Part shown: positions 10,577 through 22,525 of the stretch, one piece after another
Layout of the letters: every line of letters begins with the position of its first letter
Numbering within the stretch: the first letter of the stretch is position 1
Source of the DNA: Stratiolaelaps scimitus
Lineage: Eukaryota > Arthropoda > Arachnida > Mesostigmata > Laelapidae
Assembly (NCBI GenBank): GCA_019614645.1
Contig: JABWDB010000035.1
Coordinates: 3,534,001-3,598,000, forward strand
Reading direction: 5' to 3'
DNA: 64,000 nucleotides
Notes under the pieces: generated by a model
Databases searched by the model: none
What the model was told of the DNA's origin: nothing
What the model saw: only the letters and a program-made list of their open reading frames with translations
Made by a program: the position numbers and the translations under genes

Positions 10577-13500
10577 GTTTCTACACACAATTTCAGCGTA
10601 GTAGTCACGTGGTCTATACATTCAATTTAAAATTGTATTATTACCACAACTTGGCTCAACTGGAGATGCTATCTTAAACACTTGGATCGAATCGTCTCGG
10701 TGCCTTGATGGTACGTCCCGATCGCCCAAGCAGCGTTGTCGCTACTGGAACGGGTCGCGAACTCGAGCTGGTTTCGACTGTCGGTTCCTGCGGGATTGAC
10801 GCATGCTGCTGTTAATGATGACTCTCCGCCGAGGTTGTCGCCTCCTCGTCTCTATGGGTATCGTCCACTGGCGCCTTGTCTGGGCCTTCGCGTTCTATCT
10901 CCACGTCTGAGGTCGCCTCCCACGGTTCATCTTCCGTCGTGCCCTCCACATCATATCCTGCTTCACAGGCTATCTTATACAAACGTAGCTGTGAGCAGTG
11001 TGCTGTAAACGTATATCCTCTTTTAGCCACCATCTCTATAAGGCGATAAGTGTCATGAGGCAGAACGTCGGTAATCACCATTGGCCCTCGAAACTTGGGC
11101 TGCAACTTGGTGGTCTCTCCGGTTGGTACTGGGAGCCTGCGTAGTACTACGACCACATCGCCCACTTGATAGCGTTCCTTGTGCGGTTTTCTACGCTTGT
11201 CGTATTGCTCCTTGTAGTCATGTTGAGCCTTCAAGATTGATGTTCGAATTTCCCCTTGGACCGTTTCAGCCGGGCGCCAAATCTTCTCCTGTTGCGCGTC
11301 CACCACCATCGAAGAATTGTCGAGTCTGGGCAGATAACCATGCAATGCCTCGAATGGTGATTTCCTCGTACTTTTAGCAGATACTCGGTTCATGTGTGCT
11401 TCGACTGCAGACAATCTGTACGGCCAGTCATGTTTGTTCTGCTGTCGGCAGTAGGTGCGTAGCAACCGTGCCACTTCTTTATTCAGTCTCTCGACCTGTG
11501 CATTCGCTTAAGGATGTTGCGCAGACGTCAGGACATGCGTAACGGCATGCCTTCCCAGAAACTCCTTTAACTTGTCCGGGCCTGGGTCGCTTATGATTAC
11601 TTCTGGAGCACCATATTTCAGGAATATCCTCTCCAGGAATCGGATCACGTAAGTGGAGCTCGCGCTCCTTACAGCTTCTAACAATATAAATTTTGAAAAG
11701 CTGTCCACTGTGACGATTACATGCTCCTTGCCGGCAGCCTTCGATAGCGGCCCCAAGTGATCGACAAACAACTTTTGAAACGGTCGCCGTTCGGGTGGGA
11801 TTGGGTTCAGGTATCCCTCGCGTCTTCCGGTGAAATCTTTGTTCAACACACATTCGATACAAGGCCTTATGTGTTGCTTCACATACGCAGTCATCTTCGG
11901 GAACCAGGGGCGCTCGCGGATCAGAGCTACAGTCTTGTCCCACCCATAGTGCCCGGCTTTATCATGACACAACACGCACATGTATTTGCGCATCGCACTG
12001 GGCACTACAAACAGTTTCGGCATTTTGGTATCATTACCCTTTGCGCATTCACGATACAACACACCACGGCATAAAACGAAGCCCTGACTAATGCTTATCT
12101 CATGAACAGTTCGGTCAGCCTTCTCCTTTTTGAGAATTGACACTATCGATTCAATCCACGGGTCACCTGCTTGCACCATCTCCACTTCCTCTTACAGCTC
12201 GACTGCGAGGACTCTCCTCACTATAACCCTCTTATCGGGTTTACGGTCTTCTTCAACTTCCTCGCTTTCAGCAACGGGGCATCGACTCAATGCGTCCGCG
12301 TGCGCTATCGATGACCCTGGTCGATGTTTAATGTTGAAATCGAACTCGGCAAGAACGTCTAGCCATCTTGCTACTTGCCCGGAGGGCGACGACGGCGCTG
12401 CAGTCCGACACGACCGTAAACGGATGACCATAGGTAATGGAGCAGCCTTTGCATGGCCCATACTACAACAAGCTGTTCCAACTTCGTAGAGTGGTAGTTC
12501 CTTTCAGTGGCGGACAACTTACGACTAATAGCTTGTACCAGTCTCCATTTGTCGTCTTCCCGTTGCACCAACAGAGCTCCTAGTCCAACGCCACTAGCAT
12601 CTGTGTGCAGTTCCGTTGGTTGACCCAACTGGAATTTCACTTCTACCGGCTCCTTCATTAGCACCCGCTTTAACTGTTCAAAAGCTTGTTCATATTTGGA
12701 GTTCCATACGAACACGGACGACCTTTTCAGCAGGTCACTGAGCGGACTGGTTATTGAGGCATAACCCTTAACGAATCTCCTGAAGAAGCTCGCCTAAACC
12801 GAGAAATCGTCTCACCTCGGTAACGTTTGTGGGCGCTGGGTAGTCGGCAATGGCCTTGAGTTTCCTGCTTCCTGGCTGCACTCCAGCCTGGGTCAAACGA
12901 AAGCCCAAAAACTCAACGGTCTTCATAAAAAACAACACTTTTCTAATCGGACCGTAAGCCTTGCCTCCATCAACGCCTTCAACACCTTCTCGATGTGTGC
13001 CAGTTGGTCGTCATAACTGTCGCCTGCAGTTATAATATCGTTGAGAAATGGGAATACGATCTTATTTCCAATATCTTCCGTTAGCTTCGACATCATTTGT
13101 TGGAATGCGGAAGGTGCATTTGCCAAGCCCATCATCAAGACATTTGGCTGTCCGTCTAGTGTTACGAATGCAGCCCTTTCTGCAGATCCTGAGCTCCTGG
13201 GTATCTGGAAGTATCCCCACGCTAAGTCAAACGTCGAATAGAACTTCCTTCCACCGACTGCGTCCAAAATGTCATCGATTAGTGGTATCGGAAAATTCGT
13301 ACGAACGGTCTGGTCATTCAACTTACGGTAATCAATTACCATTCGAAATTGTCCGTTTTTCTTTTTCACTAGCAGCACTGGGCTCGCATACGGGGACTGT
13401 GATGGTCGGACCATGCCTGCTGCAGTCATCTCGCTGATGATCTCTCGTAACGCTTGTCGTTCAGTTAGCGAGAGTCGATACGGTTTCGATGCGACCGGGA

Positions 13501-13760
13501 CACTCCGTGGTAATTCCGCAATTTCAAACTGGGCCAACGGGGTTCTGCCTAGTTGGGACATTGACGATGCGAACACACTACGGTAGCGATTAACCAACAA
13601 TTCAAGTAGTTTTGCCACTACCTCCTGGAGCACCTCGTCACCCAACACTAGCTGATCCTCTCGAATCCCATCATCCTCATCATCATCACGCACTTGGTGC
13701 ACATTTGCCACTGGGTCATCGTCTTTCCTTTCCCTCAACAGCACTGCTTCAGATTCTGAA

Positions 13761-13788
13761 CCTGAAGCAAGTAATTACACAATGACCA
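13761..13788. other. 28-base piece of GCP4 intron 2/exon 3 border at the duplication junction
   Basis: These 28 bases match 17027-17054 (the acceptor of GCP4 copy B exon 3) at 27 positions. They sit between the broken end of the Gypsy element and the start of the right duplication block, and look like filler DNA copied during the rearrangement. The corresponding place in copy A (8310 onward) lacks about 10 of these bases. Confidence 0.75.
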
Positions 13789-14562
13789 TACATAGTGGTA
13801 ATCCACACAAAACCCCCCACAGAAGACGAGAACAGGTTGAATGACGTATCCTGATTCAACGAAAATGAACTTGACCAGCTAATGAACGAATTGCCCTGCA
13901 GTTGCTCACGTCTTGCTTGAAGCAATTGAAGACGTTTTAGTTGTCAACTTGACATCGGAAATGAAATCAGACTAATAATAATAGTAATTATCATGATAAC
14001 CTTTGAATACAGTGTATGAATTTAATGAATTGGCCGAACATTTTTATAGTGGCAAAATGGTTTCTATGATTCAAGGCGAATCTCAAACTACAGATTGACT
14101 TTTTGATTAGAACCTTTTTATTTAGTTACTTGAACGTATTGGGACGCTATCTATGCTTAGGAATAACCATAACGAAGCGAGGACACAAAAGGTCCAACAA
14201 ATCAACCGAAGCCCAAAAAAGATTCATTTTAAATACGTTTTTATTTAACATCTAGTCGGAGTTAACGGATTATGCATAAGTCATACATAGGTATATTCGA
14301 AAAAGTTTTCTTGAGGACGAAGGATGACGAATGGTGTCATACCATTCCAGCCGCATCCTGGTCCTGGAGTTTTTATAAACATTCAACAACTAAGCTTTAT
14401 ATGAGTGGTAGTCGGTATTACCAGATGTTCACTTTAACGAATCCTTATCTACAAGTTTATGTACAGTTGCTCCACACACTTAATTACAGCACTAAGCATA
14501 CAGACGAGAATGATCTTCGACAGGTGGACTTATAAAGATCGGGGAGTACTTCGCCAGAACTG

Positions 14563-17500
14563 TTAAGAGGTTCCGCTATCGGACGCCTGCTCTCTCGACG
14601 CACCCGCTGAAGAGTTATGAAGTTTCTCCCTTAGAGCCTTCATCTCCTTTCTTGTCTGCTGGTACTGTGGATTGTAGTCGAGCCTATATAGGAATCTCAT
14701 AATGCATTCGTTCCGCTTCTCGGCCTGTTGGGCTGCCGCATGGTCCTGAAGTACGTTGAAGCACCGACGCAGAATGTCCTGCTGAGAGAGGAACTCTTGC
14801 TCGATGGTTCTAAGATCGCCATTGATGTATAGCGGAAATCGGATGCATGTCTGAAACATTCTCAGTAGGGTCTCCTTGAACTTTGGCAAGCTAACAAACA
14901 CCATCTGGGCAATGTCTTGAACGAACGCTGCTAGCGCCCTTCGTAACGTGTCGATACTCCTCTGTGAGCTGTGTAGGACTTTCTTCAACTTGCCGAAACT
15001 GACGAGAAGAACATCCATGTGAAGATAGCTTTCGAAGTTCGACACAAAGAAGTCCATTTCATAGCGAAGTTTCATCGCTTGCGCGGTGACCTTCGAGCCA
15101 AGCGTCGAGTTGAGGGCGATTTCGGCTCGTCTAACAGCCAGCAGCATTTGAAAAGCATACCCGAGAGAGCGAAGCTCCCTTTTTGACAGCAGACAATCAA
15201 GATCGCTAGGCAGGTCGTACACGAGCATGAAGATTGCCCACGTATCGGTGTTGACACAATCGGCGTTGCCTTTACTGGTAACGAACCGAATACGCTCAAT
15301 GAACTCCGCATCTTCATCAGGGTACGCCTGATAGAAGCAGTTCTTTAGACACTCGGCAGCCAACGTTAGATGTGAATCCTCGAACGGCAGAACGAATTGT
15401 GGCTGAACCTGATAAAGCAGCATAACATACGATATGCATACGACGTAGGAGAAATAAATAATACAATTACTGAAAGATGTTATAGTATATGTCGATAGAT
15501 GCACAATATGATTGCACCCGAAATCATTACTACAACCACGAGGAAGAATATATAGTTGAGGAATCGTACAGGTTCTCATTACCTTATCTATCCACTGCAA
15601 GAAGAGATCTCCTCGACCCATAAATACGGTATTCAGCAGGGCGTCCAAATGATATTCAAGGCGGTGTCGTTCAACTAACTGTTCCCAAAGATAGTCCGAC
15701 GTGAATTCGCTCAGAGATGCGAGAACTGTTGCCAACGAGTCAAGATCAGTCCGTGCGGCCTATTCCGAACAAACACATCAAACAAAAACCCTATGATTAG
15801 ACAAAGGAAACGATTGAAGAAAATTACAAATACTGTTATTTCTATATCTCACCAATAGTTCCAAAGAGAAACGTGATCAATAGTAACATATAGCTAAAAT
15901 CCCTACGGTCGGTCCTATAATATTATATATATATATATAATTATTTGAACTTGTCTCAATGATCCTTGTTCCAGTACAGCGGGATTCGAAAATGCTAAAC
16001 TATTCTACAAAAGAAAAACAAGTCACCCGGGGCTGCGATAAATATATTGCTGCTCTGCATATCACAGATATTCACCTGTAACGCATTTGCATAGTCCGCC
16101 TCCTTTTCGCCGTAGATCGAGCGTTCAAAGTATCCTCGTTCGTTGAATTTCGCAACGATTCCACCGATCTGTTTAACGGTCACAGCATGCTCGCAGAGGT
16201 AGGAGGGTACAAAGTCGTCGACGACCTACAGAATCCGAATCGAATCAATTCGTTTTATGATGGGATACAATCGCAAACGAAAGAGGACTTGAAAGCTATA
16301 ATGCATGAAGTACATGTACAACGAATGTTATATTCAAAGATTGTTTTAGGCTGTTTCAAAGGCTGTTTTAATTATATCCACATTGTTTTGTCTCCATCTA
16401 TTATGTACACAGAAATCAAATAGATCATGAGGCACAAATTCTGAGACAGAGGGAATATTTGTTAGGCGAGTATCCGCCCATAGACTGACACATATTTTGA
16501 GTTACGCTAATTTTAAGAGTAAGTCGGAATGAAACATGCGAACGTCTTATAAAAGCAATAATCCAAGTTACAACAACAAATTTACAAAGATAAAGGTAAA
16601 GCTTTATTGGTTTATTAAAGGAACTGCAATTGTTACAATGCTGTTCTCTTTAAATAAACCAGTTCTCTTCGTATATATCCTCGTCACCAGGTTGTTGCGG
16701 GTCTCGAACCTGCGACCTCTGTCTATTTACAGCCTGAGGCTAGAATAACGGAACAGAGAGCCGATATGTGAAGCAGTCAGGTTTCGTGCAGTAAACGGTC
16801 AACTTACATATAACGTCACTTAAGCTATTTTCTGCTACTTAAGACAAACCTCAACACCATCCTGTGTGGGCCGTATGAAAAATTCAGTGCATGGATCCTT
16901 CAGTATTCCATAGAGAAGCCATGAGGTGAGCTGGTCGAACAGAACACCGTTCAAGGGTGCCACGATTATCTCAAGCCGCTTACAGATCCTCTCCTGACCA
17001 CACGCTCTCATCTCGTTGAACATGTACCTGAAGCAAGTAATTACACAACGACCACTGAGCATTATAAAAGGGTGCCATGATTCATGGTGTACCATGGCTA
17101 AAAGAAGACAAGAGGTAGTCGTTGATCCCTGGGTCAATACGCAGCGGAAACGCGTTCCAATCTCCCGTTTTGTTTATGCTCTTGGATTCATTTTTCTTAT
17201 GACATACAGATATATATTAAAAGTGGTACAGGACTTTCGAATATCATCCATTTGAACCAGCTTCTAAAATATCATTGGCTGTATTCTTCTCTAAAGAAGT
17301 TGCTACCTACCGAAGTAGATGACATCCGTGCATCCTTTCGGTATGAACTTTAAAGACGCGACTCCGGAGCGCCTGTAAGATCGGAAACCATTCCTCTAAC
17401 TCGTTGCGTAGCTCCGACAAGGTGGCTAGGGAGCTTGAGAGATAGTACTTCTCGAATTGTACTACCCGCTGCCTGTATTCACGCAAAACGCCCGCCAGAC

Positions 17501-18133
17501 CATCCGCGAACGCTCGGATGTACATCCCTGAAGAAGAAACGTGCGAAATTGATTAGGAATCGGATTTGACCATGCTGAGCAAGAATTAGGTTCTCTCCAT
17601 TATTAAATTTGTTGAGGATGAATTGACATTTCGTTTGTTACGAACTTCGAAACCGTTAGTTAACCACTAGTTCCACCGAACAATAGATAATATTGATTAT
17701 GCAGGAGTTGATTAATTGATCTTATTAACTGAAAGAAAGAAACAACTCATGAACAGTCCTACGTTCACAACACTTTGTGCTCACGATGCGACAGCACCCG
17801 AGAATAATAATGATGATAATCAAATTGAGAATTGCAAACATAGCTTCATTGCATTGGCCTCCATGTTTTGTTCAACTAAGAATACTAATTGCTACAGGAA
17901 TTCACTTAAGTGTCTTACTAACCAGTTCCCAGTATATACGGATTCCTCTCCTTGACTTCATCAGCAAATTGGCTGAGATATTTATACGTTGTTCCCAATT
18001 CGAGGAGTTCGTCGACTAACTGAGCATCTTCGGGTCCGCTATAGTCAGGCACCAACGCCAGACGTCCCTTTGAATCGGCTTGAATAATATCGCTTGATAC
18101 CCCGACCAAACCAAAAAATAGTCGCTCGAACAT
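14563..18133 (-). CDS. TUBGCP4: Gamma-tubulin complex component 4, copy B, 6 exons, complete
   Basis: Same exon structure as copy A: 17923-18133, 17311-17527, 16850-17027, 16076-16225, 15583-15759 and 14563-15408. The first five exons have exactly the same lengths as in copy A, and the frame is open, for 592 residues. By eye about 24 residues differ from copy A (about 4%), 17 of them in the last exon, for example K/E after QAYPD and several changes around FVQDIAQM. The C-terminus ends SDSGTS before TAA, and a poly(A)-signal-like AATAAA lies near 14240. This copy keeps the longer 3' region and is the more likely ancestral form. Its intron 2 acceptor carries a short extra AT-rich stretch shared with the 28-base junction filler. 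Confidence 0.93.
16575..16742 (-). repeat. SINE family A, inside GCP4 copy B intron 3
   Basis: Orthologous position and sequence to the copy at 7871-8022, including the box-B-like GGTTCGAGACC on the minus strand and the AATAAACC tail. Confidence 0.75.
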
Positions 18134-18699
18134 TTTCAAGCTTTGAGATCCAGCAACCACCTAGCCACAGAACAGAACTCGTTAAACGGCAGATAGAAAC
18201 CGTTGGCATAAGTTGGCCTCCTCGCGGTTCAAGCGGCGAGTCTGAGACCGCTCACCAAACTGCTAAGTCCCTATTGGCTACTGGCTGATATTGGAGACCA
18301 AGACATTGCATCTTTAGAATATAATTCCCTGTTATTGGCGAAATTGTTGTCGCGCCTTTAGTGCCTCGGCAAGGATGAACCTTGGACAACAGATCTTAAT
18401 ATAACACCTAGATATGGATTAGAAAATATAGGGTGCATTGGAGCTATTACTTTAGACTATTATAACAAAAATAGGTAAACGAAGTACGATCGACCTTAAC
18501 CTCTACAATTTATCAAGATTATTCTAAACTTTAGATCGTGCTCGAGAAGATCTGCACGACGACTCACGTTATACAATAGGACAGGATTTGTAGTAGAATA
18601 CAATTTTGAATAATATGTAGTACTTTATACGCAACTATTAACCTGAGATACCGCTAACGACATTTATAGAATTGCAATCTAATTGATGAAACACTGCAC

Positions 18700-19242
18700 A
18701 AGGCACTCACACTCACCAAGACAGGGTCCCAGTAAAGAAAAAAAACGGGGACCTTGTAGAAATGATCTGTCGATTAGAATACACACTTTCCGGGCGTACG
18801 GATACTGGCTAACGTGCTTCAACTACGAGAAATCGAATGTCATTCTCCAATCCAGGGCTATCGCTGCGCGGAACTTTGTTTTGATCGCTCAGCTGGCAGG
18901 CGCCAATGATAGCGTGATCTCTGTCTATAGCGATAAAAGCTCTCTGTAGAAAATTTGCTAACTCAGTAGTTTATTGAAGCACCCAGTCATACGATTTCGA
19001 CCACTGGCAGGTTCGAATCCTACTGATGTTCAACTCAGAGCGGTGTGAGTTATTCCTGCTCACAGGTCTTGTACTAATGCTGCCATTGACGGTTAAGACG
19101 TGTTATGCTGTCATGGCGAGGTATGTTTTATTGATACAGGGCCGGGGAAATCTAGCCGCCACCGAAGATGTTTTACACCACAAATATCGGGCGGCATAGC
19201 ACTTGCCGCGCGCGGTTCAGCCAGTGTTTCTTTCAATTCAAT
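18700..19242. other. Gap after the duplication
   Basis: Unique sequence with no exon I can recognise. A box-B-like GGTTCGAATCC near 19011 may mark an old SINE, but no tRNA cloverleaf folds convincingly. Confidence 0.4.
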
Positions 19243-20515
19243 TAAATTATTTCTTTATTGACGGAACTGCGAAATATTACAACGCTTAAGTTCTCGTATT
19301 AAAAAATAAGATAAAAAAGAGCGATCACCAAAGTATTTCACAAGGTTCTTCGAGGTGACATACCTTCAAAACATACCCCAAAGTCATATTGAACAAGATA
19401 ATTACAAGTGGTTTACTGGATTTGGGTCAAATAAGATTTTAGCCTTTTTTTTTATTTCGAAAGCAAATTTCTTAACACAGGTGAGAGACCGAATCTCTCT
19501 AGGCAAAGAACCCCAGATTGACGGCAGGCGGTAAGCGAGAGTATGGCGGCTTGATTCTTTAACAGCCAGAGGTGTCATGAACACTGTTGCTCTACGAGCA
19601 GTTCGTTTGGTGCAGGCTTTCATCGGAAGAGCAGCGTCTGTAGGCACAATGCCCTTGTGTATCTTGAAAGCAAGAAGAGCGACGTGAAGTGAGTACAATG
19701 TCGTCAGCGAAGGAAGGTCAAATTTCACTAGGACGTCTGCAACCGAGTCTCTTCGAGTTTTACCAGTAATAGCTCGGAGCGCGTCATTATGTATAATCTC
19801 CCCTCTCTGAAGTACATTTTTGTAGCCTCCACCCCAGACTGATATACCATTGCTGAGTAGAGGGACCAGAAGGGCTTTGTAAAGGTACACCAAACCTTCT
19901 GTAGGGATTCCAAGCTCTCTAAGTCAACGCAAAGAGGCTACTACAGCGTAGCACTTTGGCAATACGGAACTTAAATGATCCTTCCATCTGAGCTTTTCGT
20001 TCTAAAACAAGCCCAGGCATCTGACCGTAGGAGACCACTGCATTTCAATATCACAGTTGGCTGATCGCAATGTTCCGTTGTGGTGAACGAAACAGAGTTA
20101 TATTCGTTTTGCTTGCATTAATGGCAAGACAGAAACTCTCAAACGTTTTTACGATGACGTCTACTTTACGAAGCGCCTCAGAAATGTCCTATTGTGCCCT
20201 TTCCGGCCGCACGCGAAACAACAGAGTGGTGTCATCCGCGTAGGCGATTGTTTTACAAAAACCATCTTTATCAATTTTCCGTAGAATAAAATTTATGAGT
20301 ATTATAAACATGTAAGGTCCAAGAATGGATCCCTGCGGTGTCCCTAAGTTAACCTCTTCCCAAGTAAGTTCTACCAGACCAACTTTTACTGCTTGTCTTC
20401 TACCGGTGAGGTACGAGCGGAACCAGTTTACAACCATATCGGAGCAGCCAGCACAGGATAGGGCTTGAATCGTATAATTCAAAATAGTAACGTAGTAAAC
20501 CGAAGCCACACCAAT
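19243..20515 (-). mobile_element. LINE fragment, 5'-truncated and frameshifted
   Basis: Same family as the long LINE at 35.7-38.8 kb. At 20189-20509 the minus strand encodes the end of reverse transcriptase, with NLGTPQGSILGP and the catalytic IAYADDTTLLF box. At 19402-19893 it encodes the C-terminal region after RT (DALRAITGKTRRDSVADV, then LPSIWGSLPREIRSLT). The two pieces are in different frames with stops between. The 3' tail (ending near 19243) resembles the tail of the longer copy. Confidence 0.9.
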
Positions 20516-22525
20516 TTGTTCGTGTTTATTTTATTCGTCAATTACCGTTAAAGGGGGCAATTAAGCCCTCAATGGTTTGATACCGTTGGTATCAGTGGCT
20601 GGATGATACCAAACGGAAATAATAAATACGTTGAAAATATTGACAACAGTAACGAGTAACGAGACAGTGAGTCGTATTTTTACAGCTATATGCAGTGTTG
20701 CTTTAAAATTCTCAATACATTTGTAAGTCGATTAGTTAGCTAATTTTATAATTACTGTTCTTTCTCACATTTTATAATCACTGTTTTTTTCTTGTTATTA
20801 TGATTATTATTTGTATTATTAAAATAACTAATTATACCAGGAATGAAAATAACAGCCAAGAAGGAAATCGAATCTCGCCTATTCCGACATTCAATCAGTC
20901 ATGCAAGTAATCGAACTAATTTCTATCCTGCCAAATCTGAATGTGGTTAAAATAGCTAGAAAGTTGATTAGGTGGTCATAGTGTAAGAACGTATTTTGTA
21001 GCGTTCATTAGGACTTCGGTCGTTTGCCGGCTGCCATTTGTACAATGCAATTCTAAGTGGGCACTTTTTTCGTCTCGTTTATGCTCGAGATAAAAGAGTC
21101 TATTCTTGTTGTATTTACCTGTTCCTTGGGTATCTCATTTTCTGTTTGTAACAACGATCGCCTCATCGGATGTCATGTTTTTTTGAGTGGTTGATCTCAG
21201 CATATACACCAAACGTCATGCATATCTAGATATGTATTTCTAGATATGCGATTTTTGCATATCTAGATATGCGATTTTTGAAATGATGTTCTCTGTTTCT
21301 GCTATTGGCGTAGATGTGTAGTGTTTGTTTCCTTGAATCTTTCAAAACCTGTCAATGTGGAGGTGGCGCATCCCTTCGAACCTGACGCAGGTAGTCTCAG
21401 ACCGTGTTGAAATTAACGGTAGTTCTTGAGTGAGATCACGCAACAGCGTGACGTGATCACTTCAACGACAAAAAAAAGGTTAGCGGTTTCAGGGTAACAG
21501 GTTAACTACAGTGTGAAGACGGAACAGTGAGCGCAGATGAATGCGATAACTGGTGCGCCAGAACGGAACTAGTAAAAGACGATAGTGGAGGAAATTAATT
21601 AGCGGGATAGCAATTATAACTGCTGCCAAGCAACGTGATTAGTACTGCGGGCCATCTGTTGAGCGAAATTATAGCTCCGGTTTAACCTGATTAGGTCTTA
21701 TGTTGAATGAGAAAAGTAGTAAGATAATATTTGGAGCATCTCGAGATTGGAATGAAGAACTAATTTTTCATGGGTGTCCATAGCCGATAAAGATGAGCCA
21801 ATGTGCTCATGTATGGGGAGGTTCGTTAGTTGATAGAACGGATGGCGCCACCTATTTGGTCATGGTATTATATATATATATATATGTGTACACTACTCCA
21901 AGACTGCTTTTTTGACCCTCATGTCGCCGGGCCACTACCGGAATTAGGAAGCTGTCCTTATTAGTCTCCTACTGCTTAATATATATATATATATATATAG
22001 ATATATATATAGTCAATTTTTATTTAAATAATGAACATAATTACGCACATCATCTTAACTTTATTGACACGATAGGGTATTTATAGAGGTGTAACTCAGG
22101 CATCGCTGGCATTGTACCACTAATACATAGAGCTTGCGCTCAGTTAGTTGCACATTTCACCGATATATTCACATCAAACGTGTGGGTATTGAAGTCACTA
22201 GACGCCTGCGTCGAATTAACCATATAGTTCAGTTGATCCATTTATTATTTTTTCTCTGAACTGACTCTCAGCTGTTTGTTTATGTGACAGGGCTCGTCTC
22301 TGAACCCTTAGATATTTCTACTAGGACGTGTCGGGGCCAACTTTGTTTTATTCTCGAACGTTGTCCGTACCAGGGAACTGACTCCACAGATCAAGAGATA
22401 TGATTAAGAGAACCACAGATTCTCCGACGAGTCTGCCAGGATCTCAACCTGAGCCATATATTCCTCCTGTCATGGCAATCCAGGACTCTCGCCACAAGGC
22501 GACCATCTATGGAATGTGTGCTCCT
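20516..22525. other. Non-coding gap downstream of the PEP-synthase-like gene
   Basis: AT-rich DNA with no recognisable exon. It contains a palindromic short repeat at 21221-21280, TA microsatellites near 21867 and 21980, and presumably the 3' untranslated region of the gene that ends at 22526. Confidence 0.45.
21221..21280. repeat. Short tandem repeat containing a 14-bp palindrome
   Basis: The perfect palindrome CATATCTAGATATG occurs at 21221-21234 and 21258-21271, with a partial third unit (TTTCTAGATATG) between them. The second and third units are followed by the same CGATTTTTG. Confidence 0.8.

Larger units (their letters stand above)
9983..13760 (-). mobile_element. Ty3/Gypsy LTR retrotransposon, 5'-truncated and decayed
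   Basis: A minus-strand pol region in Gypsy order: reverse transcriptase at 12923-13744, RNase H at about 12192-12715, then integrase with a C-terminal tail at about 10812-12185. The 5' LTR, gag and protease are absent. RT keeps the VKKKNGQFRMVIDYRKLN core, but the catalytic YLDD box reads FLND, replacing the first aspartate. RNase H keeps HTDASGVGLGALL and the HRPG...ADALSR end. Integrase keeps the HHCC finger region and VDHLGPL, SDPGP and the VERLNKE glutamate. Frameshifts and stops separate the blocks (for example between 12192 and 12715, and near 11508), so it cannot encode a working polyprotein. Confidence 0.93.
13789..18699. repeat. Segmental duplication, right block (contains GCP4 copy B)
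   Basis: Direct repeat of 5188-9981. It keeps about 480 bases at 14083-14576, downstream of and partly within the gene's 3' end, that are missing from the left block. The shared sequence stops at AAACACTGCAC; the following bases are unique. Confidence 0.93.

Noticed and set aside
18955..19030. Possible tRNA gene with GGTTCGAATCC
   Set aside because: A box-B match exists, but neither the acceptor nor the anticodon stem folds properly.
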